64,000 nucleotides of DNA from NCBI RefSeq assembly GCF_023156235.1, contig NZ_JAKZAI010000010.1:62001-126000 (forward strand), read 5' to 3'. The notes under the pieces were generated by a model that did no database searches, was not told the origin of the DNA, and worked only from the letters and a program-made list of their open reading frames with translations. The position numbers and the translations under genes are program-made. Shown here in pieces: positions 17,701-27,081 of the stretch (position 1 is its first letter; the number at the start of each line of letters is the position of its first letter). The stretch is from Marinobacter goseongensis (GTDB lineage: Bacteria > Pseudomonadota > Gammaproteobacteria > Pseudomonadales > Oleiphilaceae).

Positions 17701-18284
17701 CAGTCAAGGCCTCCGGACAGTACCACCTCATCCATCGCTTCACACAGCCAGTGGCCGATGAACATATGGGCTTCCTGAATGCGGGCGGTTTCGTCGCTGT
17801 TGATGATGATGGAGAGTTTGGCGATATCTTTTACCTTGCCGCCATCTCTGCCAGTCAGGGCAACGGTGGCGGCACCCAGGTCGTTGGCGGATTTCAGGGC
17901 CCGGTTGATGTTCTCGCTCTGGCCGGAGGTGGTCAGGCCGATCACCAGATCTTCGGGCTTGCCTAACCCCAGAACCTGGCGCTCGAACACGGTTTCAAAC
18001 TCGTAGTCGTTGGGGTGGGCGGTCAGAATCGAGGTGTCGGTGGTCAGCGCGATGGAGGCCAGTGGGCCGCGCTCTTTCTTGTAACGCACCATGAATTCGG
18101 CCGCCAGATGCTGGGAGTCTGCTGCGCTCCCGCCGTTGCCCAGAAAGATGACCTTGCCGCTGCTTTTAAGGCACTGCCTGGTGAGCTCGAGCAGTTGTTC
18201 CGCCGCTTCCTGATGTTGCTCCAGAATGGCAAAGGTCTTGCGGTGCCGTTCCAGGGTGGCGAGGTAACTGCTTGGCTGGGACAT
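17700..18284 (-). CDS. gmhA: Phosphoheptose isomerase
   Basis: A 194-residue SIS-domain protein with [18 protein letters not shown] and the C-terminal [17 protein letters not shown] helix carrying zinc/substrate ligands. It converts sedoheptulose 7-phosphate to D-glycero-D-manno-heptose 7-phosphate, the first step to ADP-heptose. It is the first gene of the ten-gene minus-strand LPS operon. The 263-base gap to the divergent hldD should hold both promoters; a GCCGGTG/CACCGGC inverted repeat near 18317-18341 lies in the gmhA leader. Confidence 0.94.
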   Translation of the reverse strand: MSQPSSYLATLERHRKTFAILEQHQEAAEQLLELTRQCLKSSGKVIFLGNGGSAADSQHLAAEFMVRYKKERGPLASIALTTDTSILTAHPNDYEFETVFERQVLGLGKPEDLVIGLTTSGQSENINRALKSANDLGAATVALTGRDGGKVKDIAKLSIIINSDETARIQEAHMFIGHWLCEAMDEVVLSGGLD

Positions 18285-18547
18285 GGGAGCCTCCGGTGTG
18301 AGCTGTCATCTGGTCGCGCCGGTGTCTTCCGGCACCGGCTGAAAGCGTAAAGTGTACCATGCTGGCCAGAGGCGTCCCATATGCTTTTTTTCGTACTAAC
18401 CAGCTGTTAATGCAACGTTCACAGTGGTTTTCGCCGCTGAGGCGAATGGTTGTGGCGGTTTTAGCGATGGGCAAAAGAGGTTAAGATGACAGGTACATTC
18501 CGGGTCGTTGTCAGGCCCGCCCGTACGGAGTTCTCAGGAGTCTTACC

Positions 18548-19489
18548 ATGATTGTCGTCACTGGCGGTGCCGGTTTCATCGGAGCGAACATTGTCCACGC
18601 GCTGAATCAGCGTGGCGAGACGGACATTCTCGTTGTCGATGATCTGACGGACGGCACCTGTTTCCGTAATCTGGCGGAACTCGATATCACCGATTACATG
18701 GACAAAGGCGAGTTTCTGGCGCGGGTCAGGGCGAATGACCTGCCGGTGGGTATCCGGGCCATTTTCCACGAGGGGGCGTGTTCCGACACTACCGAGTGGA
18801 ATGGCAAGTTCATGATGGAGAACAACTACACCTACTCCAAGATGTTACTGCACTGGTGTCTGGACCAAAAAGTGCCCTTTCTGTACGCCTCCAGTGCGGC
18901 GGTTTACGGGGCCAGTGATGAGTTCCGGGAAGGGCGTGAGTGCGAACGACCGCTGAACGTGTACGGTTATTCCAAGTGGCAGTTTGACCAGTACGTGCGC
19001 AAGATTCTGCCGTCTGCCCGCAGCCAGATCGTCGGCTTCCGTTACTTCAACGTTTACGGCCCCAGGGAGCAGCACAAGGGCAAGATGGCGTCCGTGGCCT
19101 ATCACCTGCACGAACAGATCAAAGCGGGCCAGAATCCCAAGCTGTTCCGGGGTTGGGATGGCTATTCCGACGGTGGGCAACAGCGTGACTTCGTATACGT
19201 AGACGACGTGTGCAAGGTAAACCTGTGGTTCTTTGATAATCCGGATCAGTCCGGCATTTTCAATCTGGGCACCGGCCGTGCCCAGTCGTTCCTGGAGGTG
19301 GCCGAGGCGGTCATCCAGTACCACGGTAAGGGTAAGGTGGAGTTCATCCCTTTCCCGGACGAACTGAAAGGCCGCTATCAGAGCTTCACCCAGGCGGACG
19401 TCAGCGCCTTGCGTGATGCGGGTTACACCGATTCGTTCACGGACGTTGCTGGTGGAGTTGCGGGATACCTGGCCTGGCTGGATCGATGA
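18548..19489 (+). CDS. hldD: ADP-L-glycero-D-manno-heptose 6-epimerase
   Basis: Short-chain dehydrogenase/epimerase with the NADP-binding [11 protein letters not shown] at residues 7-17 and the catalytic YGYSK (YxxxK) near residue 140. It inverts C6 of ADP-D,D-heptose to give the L,D form used by heptosyltransferases. The 313 residues agree with family length. AGGAG at 18536-18540 precedes the ATG. The stop overlaps the waaF start (ATGA), so the last heptose step is coupled to its use. Confidence 0.95.
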   Translation: MIVVTGGAGFIGANIVHALNQRGETDILVVDDLTDGTCFRNLAELDITDYMDKGEFLARVRANDLPVGIRAIFHEGACSDTTEWNGKFMMENNYTYSKMLLHWCLDQKVPFLYASSAAVYGASDEFREGRECERPLNVYGYSKWQFDQYVRKILPSARSQIVGFRYFNVYGPREQHKGKMASVAYHLHEQIKAGQNPKLFRGWDGYSDGGQQRDFVYVDDVCKVNLWFFDNPDQSGIFNLGTGRAQSFLEVAEAVIQYHGKGKVEFIPFPDELKGRYQSFTQADVSALRDAGYTDSFTDVAGGVAGYLAWLDR

Positions 19490-20493
19490 AATACCTGGTG
19501 GTTGGCCCGTCCTGGGTTGGCGACATGGTTATGGCTCAGGCGCTGTTCATGTCCCTCAAGCGGCAAGACCCGCACGCAGAAATCGACGTGCTGGCCCCGG
19601 GATGGTCGCTTCCGATCATCGCCCGTATGCCAGAGGTCAACCAAGGCATCGCAGCACCCTGGAAGAGTGGCGAACTGGCCCTGAAAGCCCAGTGGCGACT
19701 GGCCCGCACGCTGAAAGGGTATGACAAAGCCATTGTTCTGCCCCGTTCGCTCAAATCTGCCTTGATTCCTTTCTTTGCAGGTATTCCCGAGCGGGTTGGT
19801 TTCAGTGGGGAAGGGCGTTCGATTCTGCTGACCGATGCCCGGCGCAGGCACCCGACTCGCGACGGCGCGACCATCACCGACAGAACCGTGTGGCGTTACA
19901 TGGGGCTCGGGGCCAGCAAGGCCGATTATGAAACCTATCAGTTTGATGCGCCACAACCGTCGTTGACGATCGAAAAGGCGAACCTGACAGATGTTATGGG
20001 CAACCTTGACCTGGATACGGAACGCCCTGCCATTGCCATCTGCCCCGGTGCGGAGTTCGGGCCGGCAAAGCAGTGGCCTCTTGAAAGCCACCGGGAGCTC
20101 GCTGAAAAACTGGTGCAGCAGGGCTTTCAGGTCTGGATTATGGGCGGCCCAAAGGATGTGACGCCGGGTGAGCAGATTGCCAATGGTCAGGAAGGCGTGT
20201 TCAACCTTTGCGGTAAAACCCGCCTGGAAGATACCGTGGACCTGTTCAGCCATTGCCGCAAAGTGGTCAGTCACGACTCCGGCCTGATGCATGTGGCCGC
20301 CGCTTCTGGTGCTGATGTGGTTGCCATCTACGGTTCCACCAGCCCCGATTTCACACCGCCGCTGACGGATAAGGCGACGATTGTCCGGCATCCGGTGGAG
20401 TGCAGCCCCTGCTTTGAGCGGACCTGCCGTTTTGGCCATTACAACTGTCTGACGGGTATTTCCGTGCAGCGGGTCCTGGAGGCCTGTCGGTGA
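19486..20493 (+). CDS. waaF: ADP-heptose:LPS heptosyltransferase II
   Basis: A GT9 enzyme of 335 residues beginning [18 protein letters not shown], the classical WaaF start, with [13 protein letters not shown] and [20 protein letters not shown] forming the donor site and GSTSP after it. It adds the second heptose to the inner core on the cytoplasmic side. It overlaps hldD and the following waaE (GTGA). [17 protein letters not shown] stretch near the C-terminus is usual for WaaF. Confidence 0.93.
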   Translation: MKYLVVGPSWVGDMVMAQALFMSLKRQDPHAEIDVLAPGWSLPIIARMPEVNQGIAAPWKSGELALKAQWRLARTLKGYDKAIVLPRSLKSALIPFFAGIPERVGFSGEGRSILLTDARRRHPTRDGATITDRTVWRYMGLGASKADYETYQFDAPQPSLTIEKANLTDVMGNLDLDTERPAIAICPGAEFGPAKQWPLESHRELAEKLVQQGFQVWIMGGPKDVTPGEQIANGQEGVFNLCGKTRLEDTVDLFSHCRKVVSHDSGLMHVAAASGADVVAIYGSTSPDFTPPLTDKATIVRHPVECSPCFERTCRFGHYNCLTGISVQRVLEACR

Positions 20494-21239
20494 AACTCAG
20501 CGCGGTACTGATTACCAAAAACGCCGGTCCTTATTTCGCCAAGTGCTTGAAAAGCCTGGCGTTCGCCGACGAGATTGTGATTCTGGATTCCGGCTCCACG
20601 GACGAGACGCTGGCCGTCGCGGAGCAGTTCGGGGCGCGCATTTTCCAGTCTGACGACTGGCCAGGCTTTGGTCCGCAGCGTCAGAGGGCCCAAAGCCACG
20701 CGCAGGGCGAGTGGTTGCTCTGGATTGATACCGATGAAGTGGTCACCCCGGAACTGGCTTCCTCCATTCAGCATGCCATCGAGCAGGGGCGGGCGAAGCA
20801 GGTTTTTCAGGTCAAGCGGTTGTCGTGGTTTTTTGGCCGTTTCATCCGGCACTCCGGCTGGTATCCCGATAAAGTGGTGCGGTTGTACCGTCGCGACGAC
20901 TTCGGGTATGACGATGCTCTGGTCCATGAAAAGGTGCACTGCCCGGGCGCCAGTGTGGAAACGCTAGGTGGGGATTTGTTGCACTACACGGCCACTAATT
21001 TCCCGGACTACATGGCGAAATCCGTCCGCTATGCGGAGGATTGGGCTGAGGGCCGGGCCCGCCGTGGCAAAAAAGCGTCGCTTTTCTCTGCCTGTACCCA
21101 CAGCGTTGGTGCGTTTGTCAGGAAATATCTGCTTCAGAGAGGGTTTCTGGACGGCGGGCATGGATTTTTGCTGGCCGTCACCACCGCCATTTATGCCTTC
21201 AACAAATACGCAGCGCTCTGGATTAAAACTCGCCGTTGA
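20490..21239 (+). CDS. waaE: Glycosyltransferase family 2, LPS core glucosyltransferase WaaE/KdtX type
   Basis: A compact 249-residue GT-A enzyme. It starts LSAVLITKNAGPYFAKCL, then EIVILDSGSTDET, and has the metal-binding motif LWIDTDEVV (DxD-like). Proteins of this kind transfer beta-1,4-glucose to heptose I of the core. The GTG start overlaps the waaF stop. Its 3' end overlaps the convergent GT4 gene by 17 bases. The sugar specificity is inferred from the family and the waaF neighbour. Confidence 0.82.
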   Translation: MKLSAVLITKNAGPYFAKCLKSLAFADEIVILDSGSTDETLAVAEQFGARIFQSDDWPGFGPQRQRAQSHAQGEWLLWIDTDEVVTPELASSIQHAIEQGRAKQVFQVKRLSWFFGRFIRHSGWYPDKVVRLYRRDDFGYDDALVHEKVHCPGASVETLGGDLLHYTATNFPDYMAKSVRYAEDWAEGRARRGKKASLFSACTHSVGAFVRKYLLQRGFLDGGHGFLLAVTTAIYAFNKYAALWIKTRR

Positions 21240-22317
21240 CGGTATCGTTCAGCACCCTCAACAGGGCTTCAGACGACTGCTGAACATGAAAGTGCGAAGT
21301 GATTCTTTGTTGGGCGCTTTGGCCCATGCTTTCGCATAGTTCCGGAGATTCATGCAGCCGTTGAATGCCTGCTGCAATGTCTTCTGCGCTACCGGGTGTT
21401 ACGCGTATACCGGAAACGCCATCTTCAATGAGCTCCGCACTCCCTCCGGTATCACTGACGATGGGTGCAACGCCATAGGCCATGGCTTCAATTACCGTTT
21501 TGGGAAGCCCCTCTCGTTTGGTTGAGGCCAGCACAGACACCTTACAGGAGGCGATGATGGCCGGTGCGTCTGTCCGGAATCCTGTCAGGTGGATTCTGTC
21601 TGCCATCGGGCTTGCCTGGATTAACGCCTGGACCTCTGGATTATCCATCCCTCTGCCCACCAGGAGTAAATGGACGTTGCTGTCCGGCGGGAGTAGGTGC
21701 GTGGCTTTTAGCAGAATTGGCAGTCCTTTTCTGGGGCGGATATTGGCCACCGACCCAACCACGAAGGCGCCATTCGGCACGCCAAATTGTTTGAGGTCTA
21801 CCGGGGTATTCCGGTACCAGTCGAGATCGTGGCCTTTATAGACCGTGCACACTTTGTTCTTATTGCCCCAAACGTGCTTTTGAAGGTCGTCGCGGGTTGC
21901 TTTAGACACACAGACAATTCGATCCACTCTTGGGCTTAAGTGAGTCAGGTAGCCGCTGGGATCCCAGCGGCTGATATTTCCGGTCTGGCCCCGGTAGGTC
22001 ACCACTTTGACTGGCAGGCCGATGGCCGCAAGGTTGGTGTTGGCGATGGCTTTGTTGTTAAAACAGTAAACTGCGTCAAACTTGCCTTCTTTCAAAATCG
22101 CCCGTATTCGCCGGATGGCTTCAGGTTCGATTTTCTTTCTGGGGTGGAAACCATGCACCTTGATACCGTTTGCTTCAAAGCGAGGGCGGTACTCCGAATC
22201 CGGCTGTGTCATCAGCTCAACTTCGACACCAAGCTTCACGAGCCCGATAAGCATTTCGGCTTCCGGGCGAACCGAATTCCAGGTGTCTACATAGGAGCTG
22301 ATTACGAGTAGCTTCAC
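21223..22317 (-). CDS. Glycosyltransferase family 4
   Basis: A 364-residue GT-B enzyme with SVANIRPRKGLPILLKA (phosphate-binding region of the donor site) and EGLPKTVIEAMAYGVAP (E-x7-E). The start is GTG at 22317 with AAAAGGA upstream. It is divergent from another GT4 gene with a 70-base gap. It probably acts in outer-core or O-unit assembly; donor unknown. Confidence 0.82.
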   Translation of the reverse strand: MKLLVISSYVDTWNSVRPEAEMLIGLVKLGVEVELMTQPDSEYRPRFEANGIKVHGFHPRKKIEPEAIRRIRAILKEGKFDAVYCFNNKAIANTNLAAIGLPVKVVTYRGQTGNISRWDPSGYLTHLSPRVDRIVCVSKATRDDLQKHVWGNKNKVCTVYKGHDLDWYRNTPVDLKQFGVPNGAFVVGSVANIRPRKGLPILLKATHLLPPDSNVHLLLVGRGMDNPEVQALIQASPMADRIHLTGFRTDAPAIIASCKVSVLASTKREGLPKTVIEAMAYGVAPIVSDTGGSAELIEDGVSGIRVTPGSAEDIAAGIQRLHESPELCESMGQSAQQRITSHFHVQQSSEALLRVLNDTVNGEF

Positions 22318-22387
22318 GGTGTTATGTCCTTTTTAAGGTCGATCTCTTACACTGCCGCCATTAAAACATCGACTGGGCCGAGTTGGT

Positions 22388-23422
22388 ATGCACATTTGCC
22401 ATGTAAATCTGGCCGGGGGCTTCTCCGGTGGAGAACGACAGACGGTTAACCTGATCCGGGAGCTGGCTGGCCAGAGTATTCGTCAAACGTTGATAGCGCG
22501 GCCGGGAAGTCGTCTTTTCAGCGAGCTGGACGGTGCCCCGAACGTCGTATTCCGGGAGTGTTCTCACTTTGTCCTGGGACACAGCACGGGAGGCTGGGAC
22601 CTGATCCATTGTCATGATGGCAAGGCAGTCTACTGGGGTTGGATTGAATCCCTGGTTCGGAGAACGCCCTACATCATCACGAGGCGTGTTGATAATCGGA
22701 TTGGCAGCGGGCGGCTGACGACCAGTGCCTATGGCAGGGCGAGTGCGGTGGTTTGCCTGAGCTCTGCTATCGAGAGGGTAGTCAGACAGCGCTTGGCCAC
22801 CGCCAATACGGTCATTATACCGTCGAGTTTTTCCGCATTTCCTGCAGAACCTGAGCGCGTGTCAGGGCTGCGAAGCCAGTACTCGGGCAAACGGCTGGTA
22901 GGGCAGGTCGGGCGATTGCTGAAGCACAAGGGATATCAGGTCACCATTGAAGCAGCTCGACGTTTGCGTGATTCGTCTCCCGATCTCCAGTTTGTGTTTC
23001 TCGGTGAGGGGCCAGATGAAGACTGGCTCCAAAAGCTGGCAGAGGGACTGCCCAATATCCGCTTTCTGGGGCACCGGGACGATGTGGGAGACTGGCTGGC
23101 TGCACTCGATGTTTTCGTTTTTCCGTCGCTTTCAGAAGGTTTGGGGTCAACCATACTGGAGGCAATGCAGCATCGGGTGCCAGTGATTGGCGCCAATGCC
23201 GGGGGCATTCCTGACTTGATCAAAGATCGCGAAAACGGCCTTCTTGTTACTGCTGGTGACGCACAAGCCTTGGCGGTGGCGATTCAGCAGGTGCTCGACG
23301 AGCCAGGTTTGGCCGAAGGCTTGGCGACTGAAGCGCTTGAGGGTCTTAAAAACTTCAGTCCTGAAGAAATTGCTGGCCGCTATGCTGAACTCTATCGCAA
23401 AGTTCTGACCACCAGGAGCTAA
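22388..23422 (+). CDS. Glycosyltransferase family 4
   Basis: A 344-residue GT-B enzyme. The N-terminal domain opens MHICHVNLAGGFSGGERQTV with the acceptor-side glycine loop, then VGQVGRLLKHKGYQ and EGLGSTILEAMQHRVPVIG in the donor domain. It is convergent with the acyltransferase gene eight bases away. A core-sugar role is inferred from the surrounding LPS genes. Confidence 0.82.
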   Translation: MHICHVNLAGGFSGGERQTVNLIRELAGQSIRQTLIARPGSRLFSELDGAPNVVFRECSHFVLGHSTGGWDLIHCHDGKAVYWGWIESLVRRTPYIITRRVDNRIGSGRLTTSAYGRASAVVCLSSAIERVVRQRLATANTVIIPSSFSAFPAEPERVSGLRSQYSGKRLVGQVGRLLKHKGYQVTIEAARRLRDSSPDLQFVFLGEGPDEDWLQKLAEGLPNIRFLGHRDDVGDWLAALDVFVFPSLSEGLGSTILEAMQHRVPVIGANAGGIPDLIKDRENGLLVTAGDAQALAVAIQQVLDEPGLAEGLATEALEGLKNFSPEEIAGRYAELYRKVLTTRS

Positions 23423-23429
23423 TAGCTGA

Positions 23430-24338
23430 TTACTGACAAATCTGCCCGGGCTTATAAGGATTCGGATTCCCCGGCGGCCGGTGCCGCATCCGTTTGTACT
23501 CCCACTGGTACTGCTCAGGTGCCATGCGTACCACCTTCTCCACGGATTGATTCAGGGCGGTGGCTCCGGCGACGGTGTCGTCGGCACCCATGCCAGGTTC
23601 GGCTTCAGTGACCAGAACCTTGAAGCCTTTCCCGTTGGGCAGGCGTTCGGCGTAAGTCACCAGTACGCTGGCCCCGGTTTTCTGAACCAGCTTGCCCACG
23701 AGTGTCATGGTCATGACCTCCATGTCAAAAAAGGGCGCATAGGCGTTGGTTTTGCCGCGGGGGGATTGATCCGGGAGGATACCGGCGACGCCACCTTCCT
23801 TCAAAATGCCCATCAGGCGCATCAGACCTTTACGGTCTCCGCGCACCAGTTCAGAGCCAAGTCGGCCGCGAACCCGGATCATATAGTCCTCGAATTCCTT
23901 GATATGCGGCGGGCTGTAGAGTGCCGCCATTTTGTAGCGGGACGAGAAAAACAGACCGGCAAGCTCCCAATTGCCCAGGTGGGGCGCTAGCAGGATCAAT
24001 CCTTTGCCGGTCGCCAGAGCCTCATCCACCAGTTCCAGGCCCTCTGTTTCCTTGATAAGCCCCAGGCATTTCTCGACCGGCCATTCCCACATCAGCGGGA
24101 TCTCCAAAGCTGTCATGCCGGTGTGAGCCAGAGAATTTCGGGACAGCTCCCGGCGTTCCTCGTTTGTGAGTTCGGGCAGGCAGATTTTCAAATTGGTGTC
24201 GGTAATCTTCCGCGGTTTGCCGCCGAGCTTCCATGCCAGCAGCCCTGACCACTTGCCGATGAATTGAGCGGCCCCTAATGGCAGAAAGCTGACAGTCCGC
24301 AACAAACCTGCGATCAGGTAATACTTGAATTTGCTCAT
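23430..24338 (-). CDS. LpxL/LpxM-family lipid A acyltransferase (first of two)
   Basis: A 302-residue membrane-anchored acyltransferase with an N-terminal hydrophobic stretch and the catalytic H-x4-E motif in LAPHLGNWELAG near residue 120, followed by RGDRKG and GILPDQSPRGK. LpxL-type enzymes add secondary acyl chains to Kdo-lipid A from acyl-ACP. A second family member is encoded at 29127-30077, so the two probably place different secondary chains; which is which cannot be read from sequence. Confidence 0.83.
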   Translation of the reverse strand: MSKFKYYLIAGLLRTVSFLPLGAAQFIGKWSGLLAWKLGGKPRKITDTNLKICLPELTNEERRELSRNSLAHTGMTALEIPLMWEWPVEKCLGLIKETEGLELVDEALATGKGLILLAPHLGNWELAGLFFSSRYKMAALYSPPHIKEFEDYMIRVRGRLGSELVRGDRKGLMRLMGILKEGGVAGILPDQSPRGKTNAYAPFFDMEVMTMTLVGKLVQKTGASVLVTYAERLPNGKGFKVLVTEAEPGMGADDTVAGATALNQSVEKVVRMAPEQYQWEYKRMRHRPPGNPNPYKPGQICQ

Positions 24339-24631
24339 GCTCTGCCGTCTTGATCCTCAAATTGAACAATGTACCGCTTCAGCGGCTGGTGATCGTGTTA
24401 ATGATGCTGACTGTCATCATGGGCGCCTCGCCGGTATTCAGGAGGCGTACTTTAGCCGACGCACGTCGGTCTACGCTGGCATCGTCAACTCTGGCACGAC
24501 AAAGGGTGAAGAAATCGGGGAGTGGCTGCCGGCTGTGAGGCTGGGCAAATCATATACGCACTCCGGTTTGTCGTACCTGACAGTCAAGCAAGAAAGCTGG
24601 ACGAGATGATATCATGGGTAATCACCAGGTT
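24339..24631. other. Unassigned spacer between acyltransferase and YrbL-like genes
   Basis: About 290 bases without a convincing gene. A plus-strand frame at 24350-24538 (TTG start, 62 codons) encodes one hydrophobic stretch (LVIVLMMLTVIMGASPVF) followed by an Arg/Ser-rich tail, and an overlapping 94-codon frame spans 24325-24609. Neither has a clear ribosome binding site or a family I recognise. The stretch may hold a small membrane protein gene or only the promoter of the acyltransferase gene. Confidence 0.3.
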
Positions 24632-25303
24632 TTATTTTAAGCGTTGAAATCGTTCCCAGGACACCATCTGATCGCTCTGCTCCCAGGCCAGCCTCAGCTC
24701 AAATCGAGCGAGCTTTCTGGCGATGTAATGACGGTTCCAGCCAGGAACCCTGGCCAGGGTCTGGGGAATGGTTGGCGCGCCAAGGCCATCTACCAGGAAC
24801 AGTTCGGGTTGCCCGGAGAGGGCTGTCACCACCAGATTGTGAGGCAGCAGGTTGCGGGTAAGAATGCCTGTGGTTTGCAGCCATTCACAAAAGCGACCAA
24901 CGGCTTCGCGCATGGGCTGGTCAAAGCCCCGATGGCGCAGGTAGTGCTCCAGGGTCTGTGCGGGCTTGCCCTGGTCATCCAGCAGCAGTTCGCTGACATT
25001 GGCGCTGCCGAGGGAGGTGAGTTCAGCCCCGTAAAAACGGGGCAGATGCTGCCAGACCATCTCGGCTTCGCCGCGAGAGAGCAAGCGGCGGATGGCCCTT
25101 TGCCGGTGGGCTTTCAGTTCCTGGGCGTTGTCATCAATGCGGCGTCTGCCCAACAGTTTCTTGGCCCACGGCTGGCGCTGATAGCGCGCCTCGATGTTTT
25201 CAGGGCGCAGTACTTTCAGACACAATGACGGATCGTCCGGGTGGCGAAAGCAGTGTCGGTTATAGCCTGAGGCGAACGGCTGGCAGGTGCCAAGGTCAAT
25301 CAT
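24632..25303 (-). CDS. YrbL-like protein (PhoP-network YrbL family)
   Basis: A 223-residue protein with a kinase-like layout: MIDLGTCQPFASGYNRHCF, then SLCLKVLRPENIE with a candidate nucleotide-binding lysine, and a later catalytic-loop-like segment TRNLLPHNLVV followed by ELFLVDGLG. In E. coli yrbL belongs to the PhoP and BasR regulons, tied to envelope stress, which fits the LPS setting. The catalytic-loop aspartate seen in active kinases appears replaced (LTRNLLPHN), so it may be a pseudokinase. It is divergent from the SGNH gene. Confidence 0.72.
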   Translation of the reverse strand: MIDLGTCQPFASGYNRHCFRHPDDPSLCLKVLRPENIEARYQRQPWAKKLLGRRRIDDNAQELKAHRQRAIRRLLSRGEAEMVWQHLPRFYGAELTSLGSANVSELLLDDQGKPAQTLEHYLRHRGFDQPMREAVGRFCEWLQTTGILTRNLLPHNLVVTALSGQPELFLVDGLGAPTIPQTLARVPGWNRHYIARKLARFELRLAWEQSDQMVSWERFQRLK

Positions 25304-25371
25304 GGGTGGTCACAGAACCTTTTATGTCTGAAAGAAGATCCATCCCTGAGTAATGGAAACGGAATCGTACC

Positions 25372-26052
25372 ATGACAACACGTTGTATCGCTTACGGTGA
25401 CTGTAACACCGAGGGGCTTAAAGGCTACCACGAGCCGGTGTGGCCGGAGCTGGTGGCGTTGCATCTCGGGCAGAGTCTGGTCAATTGCGGTCATACCATG
25501 AGCACGACCCGGGAGCTGCTGCGCTACGCCCAGGCGTTTCCGCCGGGCGATTATCAGGTGGGCTTTATCCAGTACGGTCTGGTGGACTCCTGGCAGGTAT
25601 TTCGCGGCGCGCCTTACGTGTTGTACTACCCGGATAACCCGTTTCGCAAGATCGCGCGCAAGCTGGTGAAGAAGATCAAGAAACTCGGGCGACGACTGCA
25701 TCTTCTGCAGCGCCTCGGTGCGGTGGAGCAGGTGCCGTTGGCGGAGTACCTCGCCAATGTAAGTCAGGTAGTCGGATCGGCCCCGCAGACCCGGTTTGTG
25801 CTGGTGGCAACGCCGCCGAATCTGGACGAGCCGCGCAACCCTCGAATCCGGGCATACAACCAGGCGCTACGGGATCTTGCGAAACAACACTGCAATGCGG
25901 TTGTGGCAGATGCCTACGATCAGCTCTGGGCGAGCCGGTCCGAGTGCCTGATGGCGGACGGTACTCACCTGAGCGCCGAGGGTCATCGGGTCGTGGCCAA
26001 GGCCGTCATCGCGGCGCAGGAGAAGACCCCGCCGGAGACGCGTCAGCAATAA
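25372..26052 (+). CDS. SGNH/GDSL-type hydrolase variant with Cys at the nucleophile position
   Basis: A 226-residue protein. Block I reads YGDCNTEG (residues 8-15), where the catalytic serine of GDSxTxG is C11. Block III reads YGLVD (68-72) rather than GxND, and block V is intact as ADGTHLSAEGH (D196, H199). SGNH hydrolases in LPS loci often add or remove O-acetyl groups. With Cys as nucleophile the activity may be altered or lost. A basic segment KIARKLVKKIKKLGRRL lies at about 93-109. The 3' end overlaps the convergent GT4 gene by 47 bases. Confidence 0.72.
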   Translation: MTTRCIAYGDCNTEGLKGYHEPVWPELVALHLGQSLVNCGHTMSTTRELLRYAQAFPPGDYQVGFIQYGLVDSWQVFRGAPYVLYYPDNPFRKIARKLVKKIKKLGRRLHLLQRLGAVEQVPLAEYLANVSQVVGSAPQTRFVLVATPPNLDEPRNPRIRAYNQALRDLAKQHCNAVVADAYDQLWASRSECLMADGTHLSAEGHRVVAKAVIAAQEKTPPETRQQ

Positions 26053-27079
26053 GCTGGTGATAGAACTGTGCTGTCGCCGTCACCATAGCCTCTTGAGAAA
26101 GGGTGTGGGCGGCGCGCTCAAACGCCGCTGTCTGATGGTTTGCCAGCGCGTGCAGCGCGTGCAGCGAGTGGGCGTGTTGGCTTATCAGGCGGCTGAGGTC
26201 GGCGGTGCTGTCCGAGTTGGCGATGCAATCCAGCGGCAGGAATTCCCGCACACCGCTCACCGGTGTGGCCAGCACCGGACACCGGGCGCGCAGGGATTCC
26301 ACCAGAATGTAGGGGAACCCCTCCCGTTTTGAGCTGATCACGCAGGCTGACGCGGCCTTCAGCCATGCTCCGGTATTGGTCTCGAAACCCGGCAGCAGAA
26401 CCCGGTCCTCCACCTCAAGCTTTCTGATCAGGGCGGTGAGCCGTCCTCGTTGACTGCCTTCTCCAAGGATCACCAGCGTGCCGGCAACACGCGCATCGAT
26501 CCACGCCTGAATCAATCGGTCGAACTGTTTGACCGGCTCGAGTCGGCCGGCGGCAAGCAGAACCGGTCGGTCGTCGGGAATCGGTATGGTGGTGCCGGTT
26601 GTTCCGTGGTTTGTGGTCGCCGGGATGAGGCCATTGTGGATCAGGCGTTTATTCCGATGAGGCAAAGCGGCCAGAATGTCAGCGCTGACGGCGATAACAC
26701 CGTCCAGCCCGGCAAAGGCCCTGTGGGAGGTTTTGGTGCCGTGTACGGTGCCGAGGGTGACCCCGGCAAATTTCTGGGTGCGACTCAGCAAACTGGCCGC
26801 CTTGTTGCCCTGTGCGTGGGTAATGTCCGGCCGGATCGAGCGCAGCGTCCGTTGAATCCGGAACCGGAGCCAGGGGTTGCGCCGGCCCAGATGCAGCGGC
26901 AGAGGGTGTACCGTAACAGCAGCACCGAACTGCGACAGATAGGCCGGGTGGGCCAGCACGTGTATGCGATGCCCCCGTGCAGCCAGAGCCGCGGCCAGCT
27001 CTGCGGCGTGCTTTTCCATGCCGCCCCAGCCGGTGCCGGGAGTGGCAAGGATCATGGCAATGGTGAGCCCGGTGTCCAC
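26006..27079 (-). CDS. Glycosyltransferase family 4
   Basis: A 357-residue GT-B enzyme: acceptor-side GTGWGGMEKHAAELA, donor-side LLAAGRLEPVKQFDRLI and EGFPYILVESLRARCPV (E-x7-E). The start is GTG at 27079, three bases after the previous stop; an ATG at 27055 is possible. The C-terminal region encodes a small HSLHALHAL repeat. It is the last gene of the lpxL-ELM1-GT4-GT4 operon. Confidence 0.82.
   Translation of the reverse strand: MDTGLTIAMILATPGTGWGGMEKHAAELAAALAARGHRIHVLAHPAYLSQFGAAVTVHPLPLHLGRRNPWLRFRIQRTLRSIRPDITHAQGNKAASLLSRTQKFAGVTLGTVHGTKTSHRAFAGLDGVIAVSADILAALPHRNKRLIHNGLIPATTNHGTTGTTIPIPDDRPVLLAAGRLEPVKQFDRLIQAWIDARVAGTLVILGEGSQRGRLTALIRKLEVEDRVLLPGFETNTGAWLKAASACVISSKREGFPYILVESLRARCPVLATPVSGVREFLPLDCIANSDSTADLSRLISQHAHSLHALHALANHQTAAFERAAHTLSQEAMVTATAQFYHQLIADASPAGSSPAPR
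26143..26169. repeat. Three-copy 9-base tandem repeat inside a GT4 gene
   Basis: CCAGCGCGT, GCAGCGCGT and GCAGCGAGT follow one another and encode HSL-HAL-HAL on the minus strand near the enzyme C-terminus. Copy-number change would keep the frame. Confidence 0.6.
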
Positions 27080-27081
27080 CC

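Noticed and set aside
18317-18341. GCCGGTG/CACCGGC hairpin between gmhA and hldD as a terminator
   Set aside because: The two genes are divergent and no T-tract follows; it can at most be a leader structure of gmhA.
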